This document shows positions 1-7,131 of a DNA stretch of 7,823 nt, piece after piece; position 1 is the stretch's first letter; each line of letters opens with the position of its first letter. The notes under the pieces were generated by a model that saw only the letters and a program-made list of their open reading frames with translations, was not told the DNA's origin and ran no database searches. The position numbers were made by a program, and so were the translations under genes. The stretch is from an uncultured Chromatiaceae bacterium (GTDB lineage: Bacteria > Pseudomonadota > Gammaproteobacteria > Enterobacterales > Alteromonadaceae): the NCBI GenBank assembly GCA_946481195.1, contig CAMLNG010000160.1, forward strand, positions 1 to 7,823. The letters are read 5' to 3'.

Positions 1-734
1 TCTTTGGTCGCGGCCCGTTACGCTGGCATTTAGCCGGGGCGTTGTTAAGCCTGCCTTGGCTTTGTTGGTATTTTGGTTCGGCGCTGATGACGCAATACGG
101 CAACTGGGCACCGGAACTTATCAAACAACACAGCGCGGCTTATTATCAGGCTTTATTTCCACAACCGCAGCCACAACCTCAGCCGGTTACGCTCCTGAAT
201 TCCCCGGCAACGCCGGATCTGACAACCTTGCTGCAAACACCTGGGTGGCCCGTCGCCAAAGTGCAGCTCGATTTAACCAGTGGAAAATGGTTGTTAACCG
301 AACAGCCCAACTGGCCACAAAGCGCGCCCTATCAGCTCAGACAACAAACACTCAACGCAGATTTGCAAGTGCTGCCGCAGGCGGACTATTGGCAAAGCAC
401 ACCCTGGTCACTGCGAAACCTGGGTTATGCCGCCCATCAAAGTTTGTACGCCGGGCCTTGGTTACGGGCTTTGCTGGCGCTCGGTGGTGTGCTCGTCGTG
501 TTGATGTTATGCGGCGCGGCAGAATCTTATGGCCGAAAACAGCGCTGGTGGTTATTGGCGCTGCTGCGGGCGCTGACCAGTGGTTTTGTGCTGGCCACTT
601 TGTTGTTGCTGGTACTTAGTCGTCTGCTGCCACAGTTTAATGCCCCCTTATTGACGCAGCTGGGTTTGTGCTGGGGGTTAAGTGCCGCTGTTGTCATGGG
701 CTGGAGCTGGTACCTATACCGACCGCAACGCTAA
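1..734 (+). CDS. Partial membrane protein, probable PepSY-associated TM-helix family (C-terminal part)
   Basis: The reading frame is open from the left edge (first full codon at position 3), so the true start is outside the window and the TTG at 42 is probably internal. About 243 residues are visible. They show a hydrophobic segment at visible residues 10-30 with an upstream RWH, then a soluble stretch of about 120 residues, then three hydrophobic helices near 155-172, 183-208 and 216-239, ending in a basic YRPQR tail. The soluble stretch has a beta-like VAKVQLDLTSGKWLL segment, and an AAHQSLYAGPW motif sits just before the second helix. This order (helix, PepSY-like domain, H-x(4)-G turn, helices) resembles the second half of PepSY_TM proteins, which are often linked to iron or siderophore uptake. 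A proline-glutamine run (PQPQPQPQP, bases 159-185) follows the first helix. The family call is by resemblance only. A generic inner-membrane protein of unknown function is the alternative. Confidence 0.6.
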   Translation, partial: FGRGPLRWHLAGALLSLPWLCWYFGSALMTQYGNWAPELIKQHSAAYYQALFPQPQPQPQPVTLLNSPATPDLTTLLQTPGWPVAKVQLDLTSGKWLLTEQPNWPQSAPYQLRQQTLNADLQVLPQADYWQSTPWSLRNLGYAAHQSLYAGPWLRALLALGGVLVVLMLCGAAESYGRKQRWWLLALLRALTSGFVLATLLLLVLSRLLPQFNAPLLTQLGLCWGLSAAVVMGWSWYLYRPQR

Positions 735-765
735 AGAGCGAATCATAACTTTTGGTTATAGCTCT
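735..765 (+). terminator. Weak possible terminator hairpin after the membrane-protein gene
   Basis: An imperfect inverted repeat starts right after the stop codon. AGAGC (735-739) can pair with GCTCT (761-765), and ATAAC (745-749) with GTTAT (755-759) around a TTTTG loop. The two stems are separated by a lopsided internal loop of 5 nt on one side and 1 nt on the other. A T-rich stretch (769-784) follows, but not directly. The AT-rich stem makes this a weak candidate. Confidence 0.25.
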
Positions 766-821
766 GCACTTTTTGATTCTTTTTATCTTGACCAAATTGT
801 TTTAGTCTTACTCGCATCAAG

Positions 822-845
822 AGATGTTCAGACGTCTGTATATCT
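822..845. promoter_or_regulatory. Putative MetJ operator (three tandem met boxes)
   Basis: Bases 830-837 read AGACGTCT, an exact match to the met-box consensus bound by the methionine repressor MetJ. They sit inside a perfect 10-bp palindrome (829-838). In 8-bp register, the unit before it (822-829, AGATGTTC) matches 5 of 8 and the unit after it (838-845, GTATATCT) matches 4 of 8. MetJ is known to bind two or more adjacent 8-bp boxes cooperatively, with S-adenosylmethionine as corepressor, and flanking boxes are often degenerate. The site lies about 54 bp before the probable sbp start, a suitable position for repression. I found no convincing -10 element next to it; TTGACC at 788-793 could be a -35 element. 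Confidence 0.6.
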
Positions 846-887
846 GAAACTGCCGGAGCCTGGCGACCGGCGGTCAGGTCTGATTGC

Positions 888-891
888 GGAG
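888..891 (+). promoter_or_regulatory. Shine-Dalgarno site that decides the sbp start
   Basis: GGAG lies 7 nt before the TTG at 899, which is ideal spacing. No in-frame ATG or GTG is available upstream of the signal peptide. The TTG at 884 has only a weaker AGGT (876-879) 4 nt ahead. The site therefore favours TTG 899 as the start. Confidence 0.6.
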
Positions 892-898
892 TAAACCG

Positions 899-1984
899 TT
901 GCAATTATTCACTTTTTTCCTGCAGATTAGCGCGACACGGCGCCATTTGCAGTCATCAAAGCGCCATAGCATATGGCGCCGGTTCGCTCAGCTGGGGCTG
1001 TTCGTTGTGCCGCTCCTCGCTGCTACACCACAGTTGCAGGCGAAGCCTCAGCCGCAAGCGCAAACCGAAGTGCGGCTGCTGAACGTCTCTTATGATCCAA
1101 CCCGCGAGTTTTATCGCGACGTGAATCAACAATTTGCCAAAATCTGGCTGGAAAAAACCGGTCAGCAGCTGGTTGTTGAACAGTCGCATGGCGGCTCGGG
1201 CAGTCAGTCGCGGGCGGTACTGGATGGCTTGCGTGCTGACGTGGTCACGCTTGCGCTGGCAGCGGACATAGACCCGCTGGCACGCGTTGGTAAGCTGATT
1301 GACCCGAACTGGCAGCAGCAACTACCGCACAACAGCGCACCTTACAGCTCGACCATCGTATTTCTGGTGCGTAAAGGCAATCCGCTGAATATCCGCGACT
1401 GGAACGACCTGGTGCGCGATAACATCGACGTCATCACGCCAAATCCAAAAACCTCCGGCGGCGCACGCTGGAACTATCTGGCGGCCTGGGCTTATGGCCT
1501 GAAACAAAGCGGCAGCGAAGCAGGGGCCAAAGCCTTTGTGCAAAAGCTGTATCGCAATGTGCCGGTGCTGGACAGTGGCGCACGGGCGTCCACCGGCACT
1601 TTTGCCCGCCGCGGAATCGGTGATGTGCTGTTGAGCTGGGAAAACGAAGCTTATCTGGCAGTGAAAGAATTAGGTGCGGACCAGTTTGAAATTGTGGTGC
1701 CAAGCATTTCGGTGCTGGCCGAGCCGCCGGTGGCTGTGGTGAAGAAGAACACCGAGCGCAAAGGCACCACCGCGCTGGCGCAGGCTTATTTAGAGTTTTT
1801 ATATACACCAGCAGCACAAAAATTAGCGGCTGAGCATTATTTCCGGCCAATCCAGCCGGTGCCGGGTGTGGCGGCATTGCCGCAGCTGGAACTGAAAACC
1901 ATCACTGATTTTGGCGGCTGGGATTTAGTGCAACAGCAACACTTTGCCGAAGACGGTATTTTTGATCAGATTTATGCGCGCTGA
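899..1984 (+). CDS. sbp: Periplasmic sulfate-binding protein (Sbp/CysP family)
   Basis: It binds sulfate (possibly thiosulfate) in the periplasm and delivers it to the CysT-CysW channel for sulfur assimilation. From TTG 899 the product has 361 residues, close to the family's usual 330-340 plus an extended N-terminus. The family hallmarks are intact: [11 protein letters not shown] near residues 60-70, QSHGGSGSQ near 95-103, the PROSITE-type signature NPKTSGGAR near 182-190 followed by [10 protein letters not shown], then [22 protein letters not shown] and FGGW. The ending EDGIFDQIY also matches Sbp. A hydrophobic signal segment (about residues 28-42) is preceded by a basic RR, and cleavage is likely after LQA (about residue 48). 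The 25-residue extension before the signal core is unusual and leaves the start uncertain: TTG 884 and TTG 947 are alternatives. It is first in an operon with cysT 20 bp downstream, behind a MetJ-like operator. The family call is firm; the choice between Sbp and CysP is less so. Confidence 0.93.
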   Translation: MQLFTFFLQISATRRHLQSSKRHSIWRRFAQLGLFVVPLLAATPQLQAKPQPQAQTEVRLLNVSYDPTREFYRDVNQQFAKIWLEKTGQQLVVEQSHGGSGSQSRAVLDGLRADVVTLALAADIDPLARVGKLIDPNWQQQLPHNSAPYSSTIVFLVRKGNPLNIRDWNDLVRDNIDVITPNPKTSGGARWNYLAAWAYGLKQSGSEAGAKAFVQKLYRNVPVLDSGARASTGTFARRGIGDVLLSWENEAYLAVKELGADQFEIVVPSISVLAEPPVAVVKKNTERKGTTALAQAYLEFLYTPAAQKLAAEHYFRPIQPVPGVAALPQLELKTITDFGGWDLVQQQHFAEDGIFDQIYAR

Positions 1985-2004
1985 AACAGCCAGAGGAAGT
2001 CGCA

Positions 2005-2847
2005 GTGTTTTTTAAAAAGTCATCACAAAAACCGGTATTGCCGGGGTTTGGTCTCAGTATGGGCTTTACCACCTTTTACCTGAGCCTGCTGGTATTCCTG
2101 CCGCTGTCGGCGCTTATTCTGAAAAGCTTTGAGCTGGACTGGGCCGGTTTTGTCAAAGTGGTGGCGAGCGAGCGCGCCATTGCCAGCTATCAGCTGACCT
2201 TTGGCAGCTCTTTTATTGCTGCGCTGATTAATCTGGTGTTTGGCCTGCTGGTGGCCTGGGTGTTGGTGCGTTACAGCTTTCCGTTTAAAAAAGTCATAGA
2301 TGCATTGGTCGATTTGCCCTTTGCGCTGCCTACGGCGGTGGCAGGTATTGCACTGACGGCGATTTATGCGCCGAATGGCTGGATTGGCCAGTTTTTTTAT
2401 CAGTGGGGCATCAAAATCGCTTATACGCCGATAGGTGTGACGCTGGCGCTGGTGTTTATCGGTCTGCCTTTTGTGGTGCGTACGGTGCAGCCGGTGCTGG
2501 AAGATTTAGAGCTGGAGCTGGAAGAAGCGGCGGCCAGTCTTGGCGCCAACCGTTTACAGATTTTTTGCCGGGTGATTTTTCCGGCGCTGATCCCGTCGTT
2601 GTTAACCGGTTTTGCCCTGGCGTTTGCCCGCGCTATCGGTGAATACGGCTCAGTGGTCTTTATCAGCGGCAATATGCCATTTCGCACTGAGATCACACCG
2701 CTGTTGATTATGTCGCGGCTGGAGCAGTTTGATTACGCCGGCGCTGCGGCGCTTGGTACAGTGATGTTATTGATTTCGTTTATTTTATTGTTACTGATTA
2801 ATGCGTTGCAGCACTGGAGCCAGCAGCGGCACGGAGGTGGACGGTGA
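2005..2847 (+). CDS. cysT: Sulfate/thiosulfate ABC transporter permease CysT (CysU)
   Basis: This is one of the two inner-membrane channel subunits that move sulfate or thiosulfate into the cytoplasm. The 280-residue product opens with [13 protein letters not shown] and carries the conserved [19 protein letters not shown] (about 103-121), YAPNGW and [17 protein letters not shown] (about 153-169). The permease EAA loop is EEAAASLGA (173-181), which docks on the ATPase, followed by [19 protein letters not shown]. About six membrane helices are expected, as in the family. The start is GTG, chosen because AGAGGAAG (1992-1999) gives a strong Shine-Dalgarno about 7 nt upstream and the N-terminus lines up with CysT proteins. 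It lies 20 bp after sbp and its stop overlaps cysW by 4 bp, so the three genes are almost certainly one transcript. Confidence 0.95.
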   Translation: MFFKKSSQKPVLPGFGLSMGFTTFYLSLLVFLPLSALILKSFELDWAGFVKVVASERAIASYQLTFGSSFIAALINLVFGLLVAWVLVRYSFPFKKVIDALVDLPFALPTAVAGIALTAIYAPNGWIGQFFYQWGIKIAYTPIGVTLALVFIGLPFVVRTVQPVLEDLELELEEAAASLGANRLQIFCRVIFPALIPSLLTGFALAFARAIGEYGSVVFISGNMPFRTEITPLLIMSRLEQFDYAGAAALGTVMLLISFILLLLINALQHWSQQRHGGGR

Positions 2848-3719
2848 GTGCTTCAGGTCAGTTCCAACCAAGACGCGCGACTACAGAACCGCTGTGGCTG
2901 CGGGTCATATTGTTAACTCTGGCGCTGGGCTTTCTGGCGTTATTTCTGCTGTTACCGCTGGTCATTGTGTTTGGTGAAGCCTTCAGTAAAGGCTGGCAGG
3001 TTTATGTCGCTGCTATTACTGAACCTGCTGCGGCGCATGCAATTAAGCTGACGCTGATTGCGGCTGTGGTCGCCGTGCCTTGTAATGCGATTTTTGGTCT
3101 GGCAGCCAGCTGGGCCATCGCCAAATTCCAGTTCCGTGGCCGGCAGTTTTTAATCACTTTGATAGATTTGCCGATTGCGGTGTCGCCGGTCATTGCCGGT
3201 CTTAGCCTGATGCTGATTTTTGGTGCGCGCGGCTGGTGGGGCAGTTGGCTCAACGAGCACGATTTACAAGTGATGTTTGCGGTGCCAGGCATAGTGCTGG
3301 CCACCATCTTTATTACTTTCCCTTATGTTGCGCGTGAGTTGATTCCGCTGATGCAGCAGCAAGGCCGCGAAGCCGAGGAAGCTGCTTTGACGCTGGGCGC
3401 CAGTGGCTGGCAGACTTTTATCCGCGTGACTTTGCCTTCAGTGAAGTGGGCGCTGCTGTACGGGCTGATTTTGTGTAATGCCCGTGCCATGGGCGAATTT
3501 GGTGCTGTGTCGGTCGTGTCCGGTAAAATCCGTGAACAAACCAATACCATGCCGCTACATATTGAAATTCTGTACAACGAATATCAGTTTGCTGCCGCTT
3601 TTGCCGTGTCATCTTTGCTGGCCTTACTGGCGCTTATCACCTTAGTGCTGAAAAGCAGCCTGGAGTGGCGCGCTGCGCGCGATTTAGCCGAAGCTGAGGC
3701 CTGCCGGCGACCGGAGTGA
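2844..3719 (+). CDS. cysW: Sulfate/thiosulfate ABC transporter permease CysW
   Basis: This is the second channel subunit, partner of CysT. The 291-residue product has the family pattern: a first helix near residues 20-45, [26 protein letters not shown] (about 108-133, with internal conserved SPVIAGL), [14 protein letters not shown] (about 157-170), and the EAA loop [15 protein letters not shown] (178-192). It then shows [19 protein letters not shown] and a hydrophilic [12 protein letters not shown] segment, all typical of CysW. The start is GTG within the sequence GTGA, overlapping the cysT stop by 4 bp. An excellent GGAGG (2833-2837) lies 6 nt upstream, suggesting translational coupling. In most operons of this kind cysA, the ATPase, follows. 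Here a terminator follows instead. Confidence 0.95.
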   Translation: MSASGQFQPRRATTEPLWLRVILLTLALGFLALFLLLPLVIVFGEAFSKGWQVYVAAITEPAAAHAIKLTLIAAVVAVPCNAIFGLAASWAIAKFQFRGRQFLITLIDLPIAVSPVIAGLSLMLIFGARGWWGSWLNEHDLQVMFAVPGIVLATIFITFPYVARELIPLMQQQGREAEEAALTLGASGWQTFIRVTLPSVKWALLYGLILCNARAMGEFGAVSVVSGKIREQTNTMPLHIEILYNEYQFAAAFAVSSLLALLALITLVLKSSLEWRAARDLAEAEACRRPE

Positions 3720-3767
3720 TATTTTCTGATTTTTATAATAGTGTGTAGCGAAAATTGGCAAAATTGC

Positions 3768-3786
3768 AGCGATTTGTCGCTTTTTT
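3768..3786 (+). terminator. Rho-independent terminator of the sbp-cysT-cysW operon
   Basis: AGCGA (3768-3772) pairs with TCGCT (3777-3781) around a TTTG loop, and an uninterrupted T run (3781-3786) follows directly. It lies about 50 bp after the cysW stop. The stem is short but has the classic arrangement. A second small hairpin, GCCG-CTATA-CGGC (3787-3799), comes straight after and might add to it. Confidence 0.65.
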
Positions 3787-3830
3787 GCCGCTATACGGCG
3801 GAATGTTGCTAATTTCTGCCCACCAAAAAC

Positions 3831-3858
3831 TTGTTCTCCTGAGTCTGGTCGTTACACT
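3831..3858 (+). promoter_or_regulatory. Possible sigma-70 promoter for the solute-binding gene
   Basis: TTGTTC (3831-3836, 3 of 6 matches to the -35 consensus) and TACACT (3853-3858, 4 of 6 matches to the -10 consensus) are 16 bp apart. The predicted transcript start would be near 3865, inside the dyad at 3855-3883. This placement suits a repressor-controlled promoter, but the hexamers are only moderate matches. Confidence 0.4.
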
Positions 3859-3883
3859 CAATAAGAATTGTTTTCATTGAGTG
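3855..3883. promoter_or_regulatory. 29-bp dyad with Fur-box-like core
   Basis: CACTCAAT (3855-3862) and ATTGAGTG (3876-3883) are perfect 8-bp inverted arms around a centre at 3869. The inner 19 bases (3860-3878, AATAAGAATTGTTTTCATT) match the palindromic Fur-type consensus AATGATAATnATTATCATT at most positions and share the same centre. The dyad covers the presumed transcript start and ends 6 bp before the ATG at 3890. Fur would make the gene iron-repressed. Another repressor using the outer arms, or an RNA hairpin in the leader, are alternatives. Confidence 0.45.
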
Positions 3884-3889
3884 CAGATT

Positions 3890-4738
3890 ATGCTTTGCTG
3901 GCGTGTTTTGCTGATTGGCATCGGGTTGTTGACCTGCAGCCGGGTGGGGTTGGCGCAGGAAGTCACAATTGCCACAGAGTTTTCCGACAGCAACGCCAAG
4001 GCCTACACCATGCAGATGCAGCATTGGCATTTATTGCTGCAGAGTGCCCCGCAACTGCAGGTGAAATATGTTCAGGTTAGTATTCAGCGTGGCTTTGAAT
4101 TGTTGTCCCAAAGCGGCTACTGCACGATCAACAAACTAAAGACAGCTGAACGGGCAGCGCGTTGGTTATACAGCGCCAGACCGTTAAATGTGTCGCCTTC
4201 GTTGCGGCTTATCACCTTAGGTCAATCCCAGATAACTCCAGCAACTGGCACTGCCCGGGCAGATCAGGATTGGGTTGATTTGCAACACTGGTTGCGTCAT
4301 CCGGCGCGCCGCAAAATCGGTATCACCGCTGGCAGTAGTTATAGTGCCGAAATTGACCAGCTAATTAAATCCCGACCCAATCAGTTCTATCAGGTGCACG
4401 GCCAGGATGTGAGTCTCAAACTTTGGCAAATGTTAAAACGTGGCCGTATTGATGCGATTTTGGATTATCCGGTTCGGATTGATCATTTGCTTCAGCTCCA
4501 GCAGGACAATACGACTTACACGGCGATGCCACTGCAAGGGTTGCCGCTGCATCTGGAAGGTTTTATCGTGTGTAACCGCAAAGCGCATGGCCAACAACTG
4601 ATACAGTATTTTGACCAGCTGATGACACAGCCGCAAGTGCAACAACATTTAGTGGCCAGTTACCGGCAGTACTTTAGCGATGCAGAGTGGCAGCAGCTGC
4701 AACCTTATTTGCAGCAGACTTTTGCCGCCGCGCACTAA
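3890..4738 (+). CDS. Stand-alone periplasmic solute-binding-like protein (SBP_bac_3-like)
   Basis: The 282-residue product is probably exported and resembles family-3 (amino-acid type) solute-binding proteins, especially solitary members that are not part of a transporter. Residues 1-22 form a Sec signal peptide (basic residue R5, hydrophobic core, cleavage likely after GLA). The mature part opens with a beta strand EVTIATEF. It contains YCTINKLKTAERAARWLYS, typical of this group, then RKIGITAGSSYSAEIDQLI for the second lobe, RIDAILDYPVRI, and LEGFIVCNRKAHG. Two mature cysteines, in the YCTIN and IVCNR segments, could form a disulfide. The ATG at 3890 is preferred over GTG 3881 because the signal peptide starts there and GAG (3879-3881) gives a modest ribosome site. 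No permease or ATPase is adjacent. The ligand is unknown. The gene meets the c-di-GMP enzyme gene tail to tail. Confidence 0.8.
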   Translation: MLCWRVLLIGIGLLTCSRVGLAQEVTIATEFSDSNAKAYTMQMQHWHLLLQSAPQLQVKYVQVSIQRGFELLSQSGYCTINKLKTAERAARWLYSARPLNVSPSLRLITLGQSQITPATGTARADQDWVDLQHWLRHPARRKIGITAGSSYSAEIDQLIKSRPNQFYQVHGQDVSLKLWQMLKRGRIDAILDYPVRIDHLLQLQQDNTTYTAMPLQGLPLHLEGFIVCNRKAHGQQLIQYFDQLMTQPQVQQHLVASYRQYFSDAEWQQLQPYLQQTFAAAH

Positions 4739-7131
4739 GTTGCTTTGCTTTGCCGGCGCAATAGAGCTTCATAGTCATCAAGCGGCAATGGCCGCGATAA
4801 TAAATACCCCTGAATAAACTCACAGCCTGAGCGCTGCAGATATTGCAGCTGCTCTTCAGTTTCTACACCTTCTGCCGTGGTGGTGACCTGCAGCGATTTT
4901 GCCAGCTGCAGAATGTTTTCCAGCACGGCCCGGCCTTTGCTGCTGCTCATGCCTTTGCGGATAAAACTCTGGTCGATTTTTAAGTTCTGCACCGGCAGAC
5001 TCAGCACTGTCGCCAGATTAGAATGGCCGGTACCATAATCATCGATCGCCAGTGTGATACCGGCTTTTTGCAGCCGATACATGTTGTCGGCGGTGCGTTG
5101 TTCATCGCTGATCAGGCTGTATTCGGTCACTTCTATTTCCAGTAAATGTGTCGGGATATCAAACTCTCCAACCTTTTGAAAAATATAATTAATTGTTTGC
5201 TCGTCTGTGAGATAACGTGCAGAGAGGTTAATCGACAGCGGTAATACCTGATAGCCCTGATCCAGCCAGCGGCGGATTTGCTGACAGGCGCTGGCAATGA
5301 CATAACGGTCCAACTCCGGCATCAGGTGGCTTTGTTCTGCAAGTGGGATAAATAAGCCTGGCGATACCATTTTGCCATCTGGTTGCCAACGGATCAGCGC
5401 TTCAGCGGAAACCGGCTCACGGCTTAATGCCGAAAACTTCGGTTGAAAGTGGAAAAACAATTGTTGCTCCCGGATCGCCAGCTCCAGATGCTGGCAGAGC
5501 AGGGCATTTTGCTGCAACTGCTGAATCAGGCCAGGTTCAACCTGCAGCATGCTGGCGCGGCCATTGGCTTTGGCCTGACGCATCATCAGTTCGGCGCCAT
5601 GCAGCTGGCGGTCGAAGTCCAGTTCCGGATTGACCAGCTGATACACCACACAAAAACTCAGTTTGTAATTGATGCCGTCTAACTTGATGTCCTGCTGCTG
5701 TAAGTCGCGGAAAATCGCCAGCATCTGTTGCGGTTGCTGCGGACTTAACAGAATAAAGTCTGTGCCTTCATGGCGCGCCAGCAAAGCTTCCGCCGGTTTG
5801 TGCTGATTAAGCAGCAGGCTGCAGGTTTTAATCAGCTGATCACCAATATCAAAGCCCAAACTATGGTTCAGATTGGACATCCCATCGATATTCAGCAGAT
5901 ACATCCAGTGTAATTCCGGGCGTGTTGCGGCCAGGCGTTTCAGACCGTTTAAGTTGGCACAGCCGGTAATATTGTCTTTAAACGCCAGAGTTTCTATCGA
6001 TTGCTGGTAGCGGCGCTGCTCGGTGTTGTCTTTTAAAAAGGCAATATAAATGGTTTCACCTAATAACTCAGCTTTAGTGAGGGTAATATCCAGTGGCACC
6101 AGCGAACCGTCTTTACGCAGTCCTTCGACCTGGCGCAAACGGTTCAGCACATGGGCAGGCCCTTCAGTTTTGTGGGCGGCCGCGGCAAGATGTTGTTGAT
6201 GGCCACTGCGGTACTGCGCCGGGATCAGCAAATTCAAATCCTGACCGGCCAGTTCTTGCTGGTGCTGATAACCAAAAATATGCAGAGCGGACTGATTGAC
6301 CTGCAAAATATGGCCTTGTGTGTTGGCACTGATGATGCCGTCTGTGGTGCTATTCAGCACGAGCTGGTTAAACAGTTCACTGTGCCGGCGCATTTCGCGT
6401 TGTTGATCCAGCGCGTCAAAGGTCTGGTTCAACATCAGCTCCAGCCGGCCAAACTCATTGTTGTCTTCGACTTCGGCTCTGGTCTGGTGGTTGCCGCGGG
6501 AATATTGCTGCAAAGCAGTTTCAAGCCGGCGCAACCGCGTATGCAGAATGTTGCGCAGCAACAGGTATGTCAGCACCCCGCTCAGTAACATACTACAGAG
6601 ATATACCAGCATGTTTTGTAAGGTGACAGTCAAACCCGCCTGCAGGGCCGGTGTCATGTCATACTGGATGACCAGCCAACCCTGTTGACTATCAAACTGC
6701 AGCGGCAACGCCATTTGCAGCACATCCGGCTTCGCTTCTGGCAGCGTCAGCGGGCTGACCATACTTTGTACCGGTATCTGTTGCAGTTGTCGCAGCAGTG
6801 TTCCATCGTATTGCCCCAACGGGCTGTCTTCTAATGCCACCTGATGCGCAGCGAGGATTTGCCAGGATGGCGATACCACCAGCACACTCTGGATATGTGG
6901 ACTTTCAGATTTCAGTGCAGCCCAGTTTTTCAGCGCCGCAATATCGTTTCGGAGCAGATAACCCTGTAGCAAAGCATGCTGTTCCAGCAGCCCTGTGCTG
7001 AGGTGATGTTGTTCGGCGCTGACCAGCTGCTCGCGCGTCAGGTGCTGGTGTAAGCCATAGAGTAGAGTCACACCCAGCAAAGTTAATATCAGGGTTAAGA
7101 TCAGCGGCAGCAGGCTGATATAGAGCCTCAT
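4735..7131 (-). CDS. Membrane HAMP-PAS-GGDEF-EAL protein, probable c-di-GMP phosphodiesterase
   Basis: It probably hydrolyses cyclic di-GMP at the inner membrane in response to an extracytoplasmic signal. The 798 residues show TM1 (about 5-27), a periplasmic sensor region of roughly 140 residues, TM2 (173-192) and HAMP (about 193-245). A PAS domain (about 250-375) and GGDEF (about 380-530) follow, then EAL (about 545-795). The GGDEF site reads EGTDF (455-459) and the usual first metal aspartate is N414, so cyclase activity is unlikely. The EAL site looks complete: E577-A-L, N635, E667/E670 in EIEVTE, DD at 697-698 in IDDYGTG, K718 and D720 in LKID, E754 in AEGVE, and Q774. The ATG at 7131 overlaps the TGA of the upstream binding-protein gene (ATGA), which implies coupled translation. 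The downstream stop overlaps the stop of the convergent gene. The sensor region matches no named domain I can assign with confidence; a Cache/PAS-like fold is possible. Confidence 0.92.
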   Translation of the reverse strand: MRLYISLLPLILTLILTLLGVTLLYGLHQHLTREQLVSAEQHHLSTGLLEQHALLQGYLLRNDIAALKNWAALKSESPHIQSVLVVSPSWQILAAHQVALEDSPLGQYDGTLLRQLQQIPVQSMVSPLTLPEAKPDVLQMALPLQFDSQQGWLVIQYDMTPALQAGLTVTLQNMLVYLCSMLLSGVLTYLLLRNILHTRLRRLETALQQYSRGNHQTRAEVEDNNEFGRLELMLNQTFDALDQQREMRRHSELFNQLVLNSTTDGIISANTQGHILQVNQSALHIFGYQHQQELAGQDLNLLIPAQYRSGHQQHLAAAAHKTEGPAHVLNRLRQVEGLRKDGSLVPLDITLTKAELLGETIYIAFLKDNTEQRRYQQSIETLAFKDNITGCANLNGLKRLAATRPELHWMYLLNIDGMSNLNHSLGFDIGDQLIKTCSLLLNQHKPAEALLARHEGTDFILLSPQQPQQMLAIFRDLQQQDIKLDGINYKLSFCVVYQLVNPELDFDRQLHGAELMMRQAKANGRASMLQVEPGLIQQLQQNALLCQHLELAIREQQLFFHFQPKFSALSREPVSAEALIRWQPDGKMVSPGLFIPLAEQSHLMPELDRYVIASACQQIRRWLDQGYQVLPLSINLSARYLTDEQTINYIFQKVGEFDIPTHLLEIEVTEYSLISDEQRTADNMYRLQKAGITLAIDDYGTGHSNLATVLSLPVQNLKIDQSFIRKGMSSSKGRAVLENILQLAKSLQVTTTAEGVETEEQLQYLQRSGCEFIQGYLLSRPLPLDDYEALLRRQSKAT

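Noticed and set aside
159..185. Proline-glutamine run as a tandem DNA repeat
   Set aside because: The codons vary (CCA, CCG, CCT with CAA, CAG), so it is a short low-complexity linker in the protein and not a nucleotide repeat array.
56..619. A 187-residue open frame on the plus strand overlapping the first gene
   Set aside because: Its composition is rich in A, T, R and G without any domain pattern, and it lies out of frame inside the well-structured membrane-protein frame.
788..816. A sigma-70 promoter for sbp starting from TTGACC (788-793)
   Set aside because: No acceptable -10 hexamer lies at 16-18 bp spacing, so I could not define the promoter and only mention the -35-like hexamer.
682..894. 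A short open frame bridging the first gene and sbp
   Set aside because: It runs through the operator and leader region, has no convincing ribosome site, and its product has no recognisable pattern.
970..1010. Possible Tat (twin-arginine) signal in the sulfate-binding protein
   Set aside because: The sequence WRRFAQLGL has RR and F but lacks the rest of the S/T-R-R-x-F-L-K pattern, and Sbp proteins normally use the Sec route.
1434..1877. A 147-residue minus-strand frame opposite sbp
   Set aside because: It is proline, arginine and alanine rich and mirrors the strongly conserved Sbp coding strand, so it is a shadow frame.
3926..3945. Possible lipoprotein signal (cysteine in LLTC) in the solitary binding protein
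   Set aside because: The residue before the cysteine is Thr, not Gly, Ala or Ser, and a good signal peptidase I site (GLA) follows six residues later.
6151..6588. A 145-residue plus-strand frame opposite the EAL protein
   Set aside because: It is antisense to the HAMP-PAS part of a gene whose domains are clear; no ribosome site or family pattern was seen.
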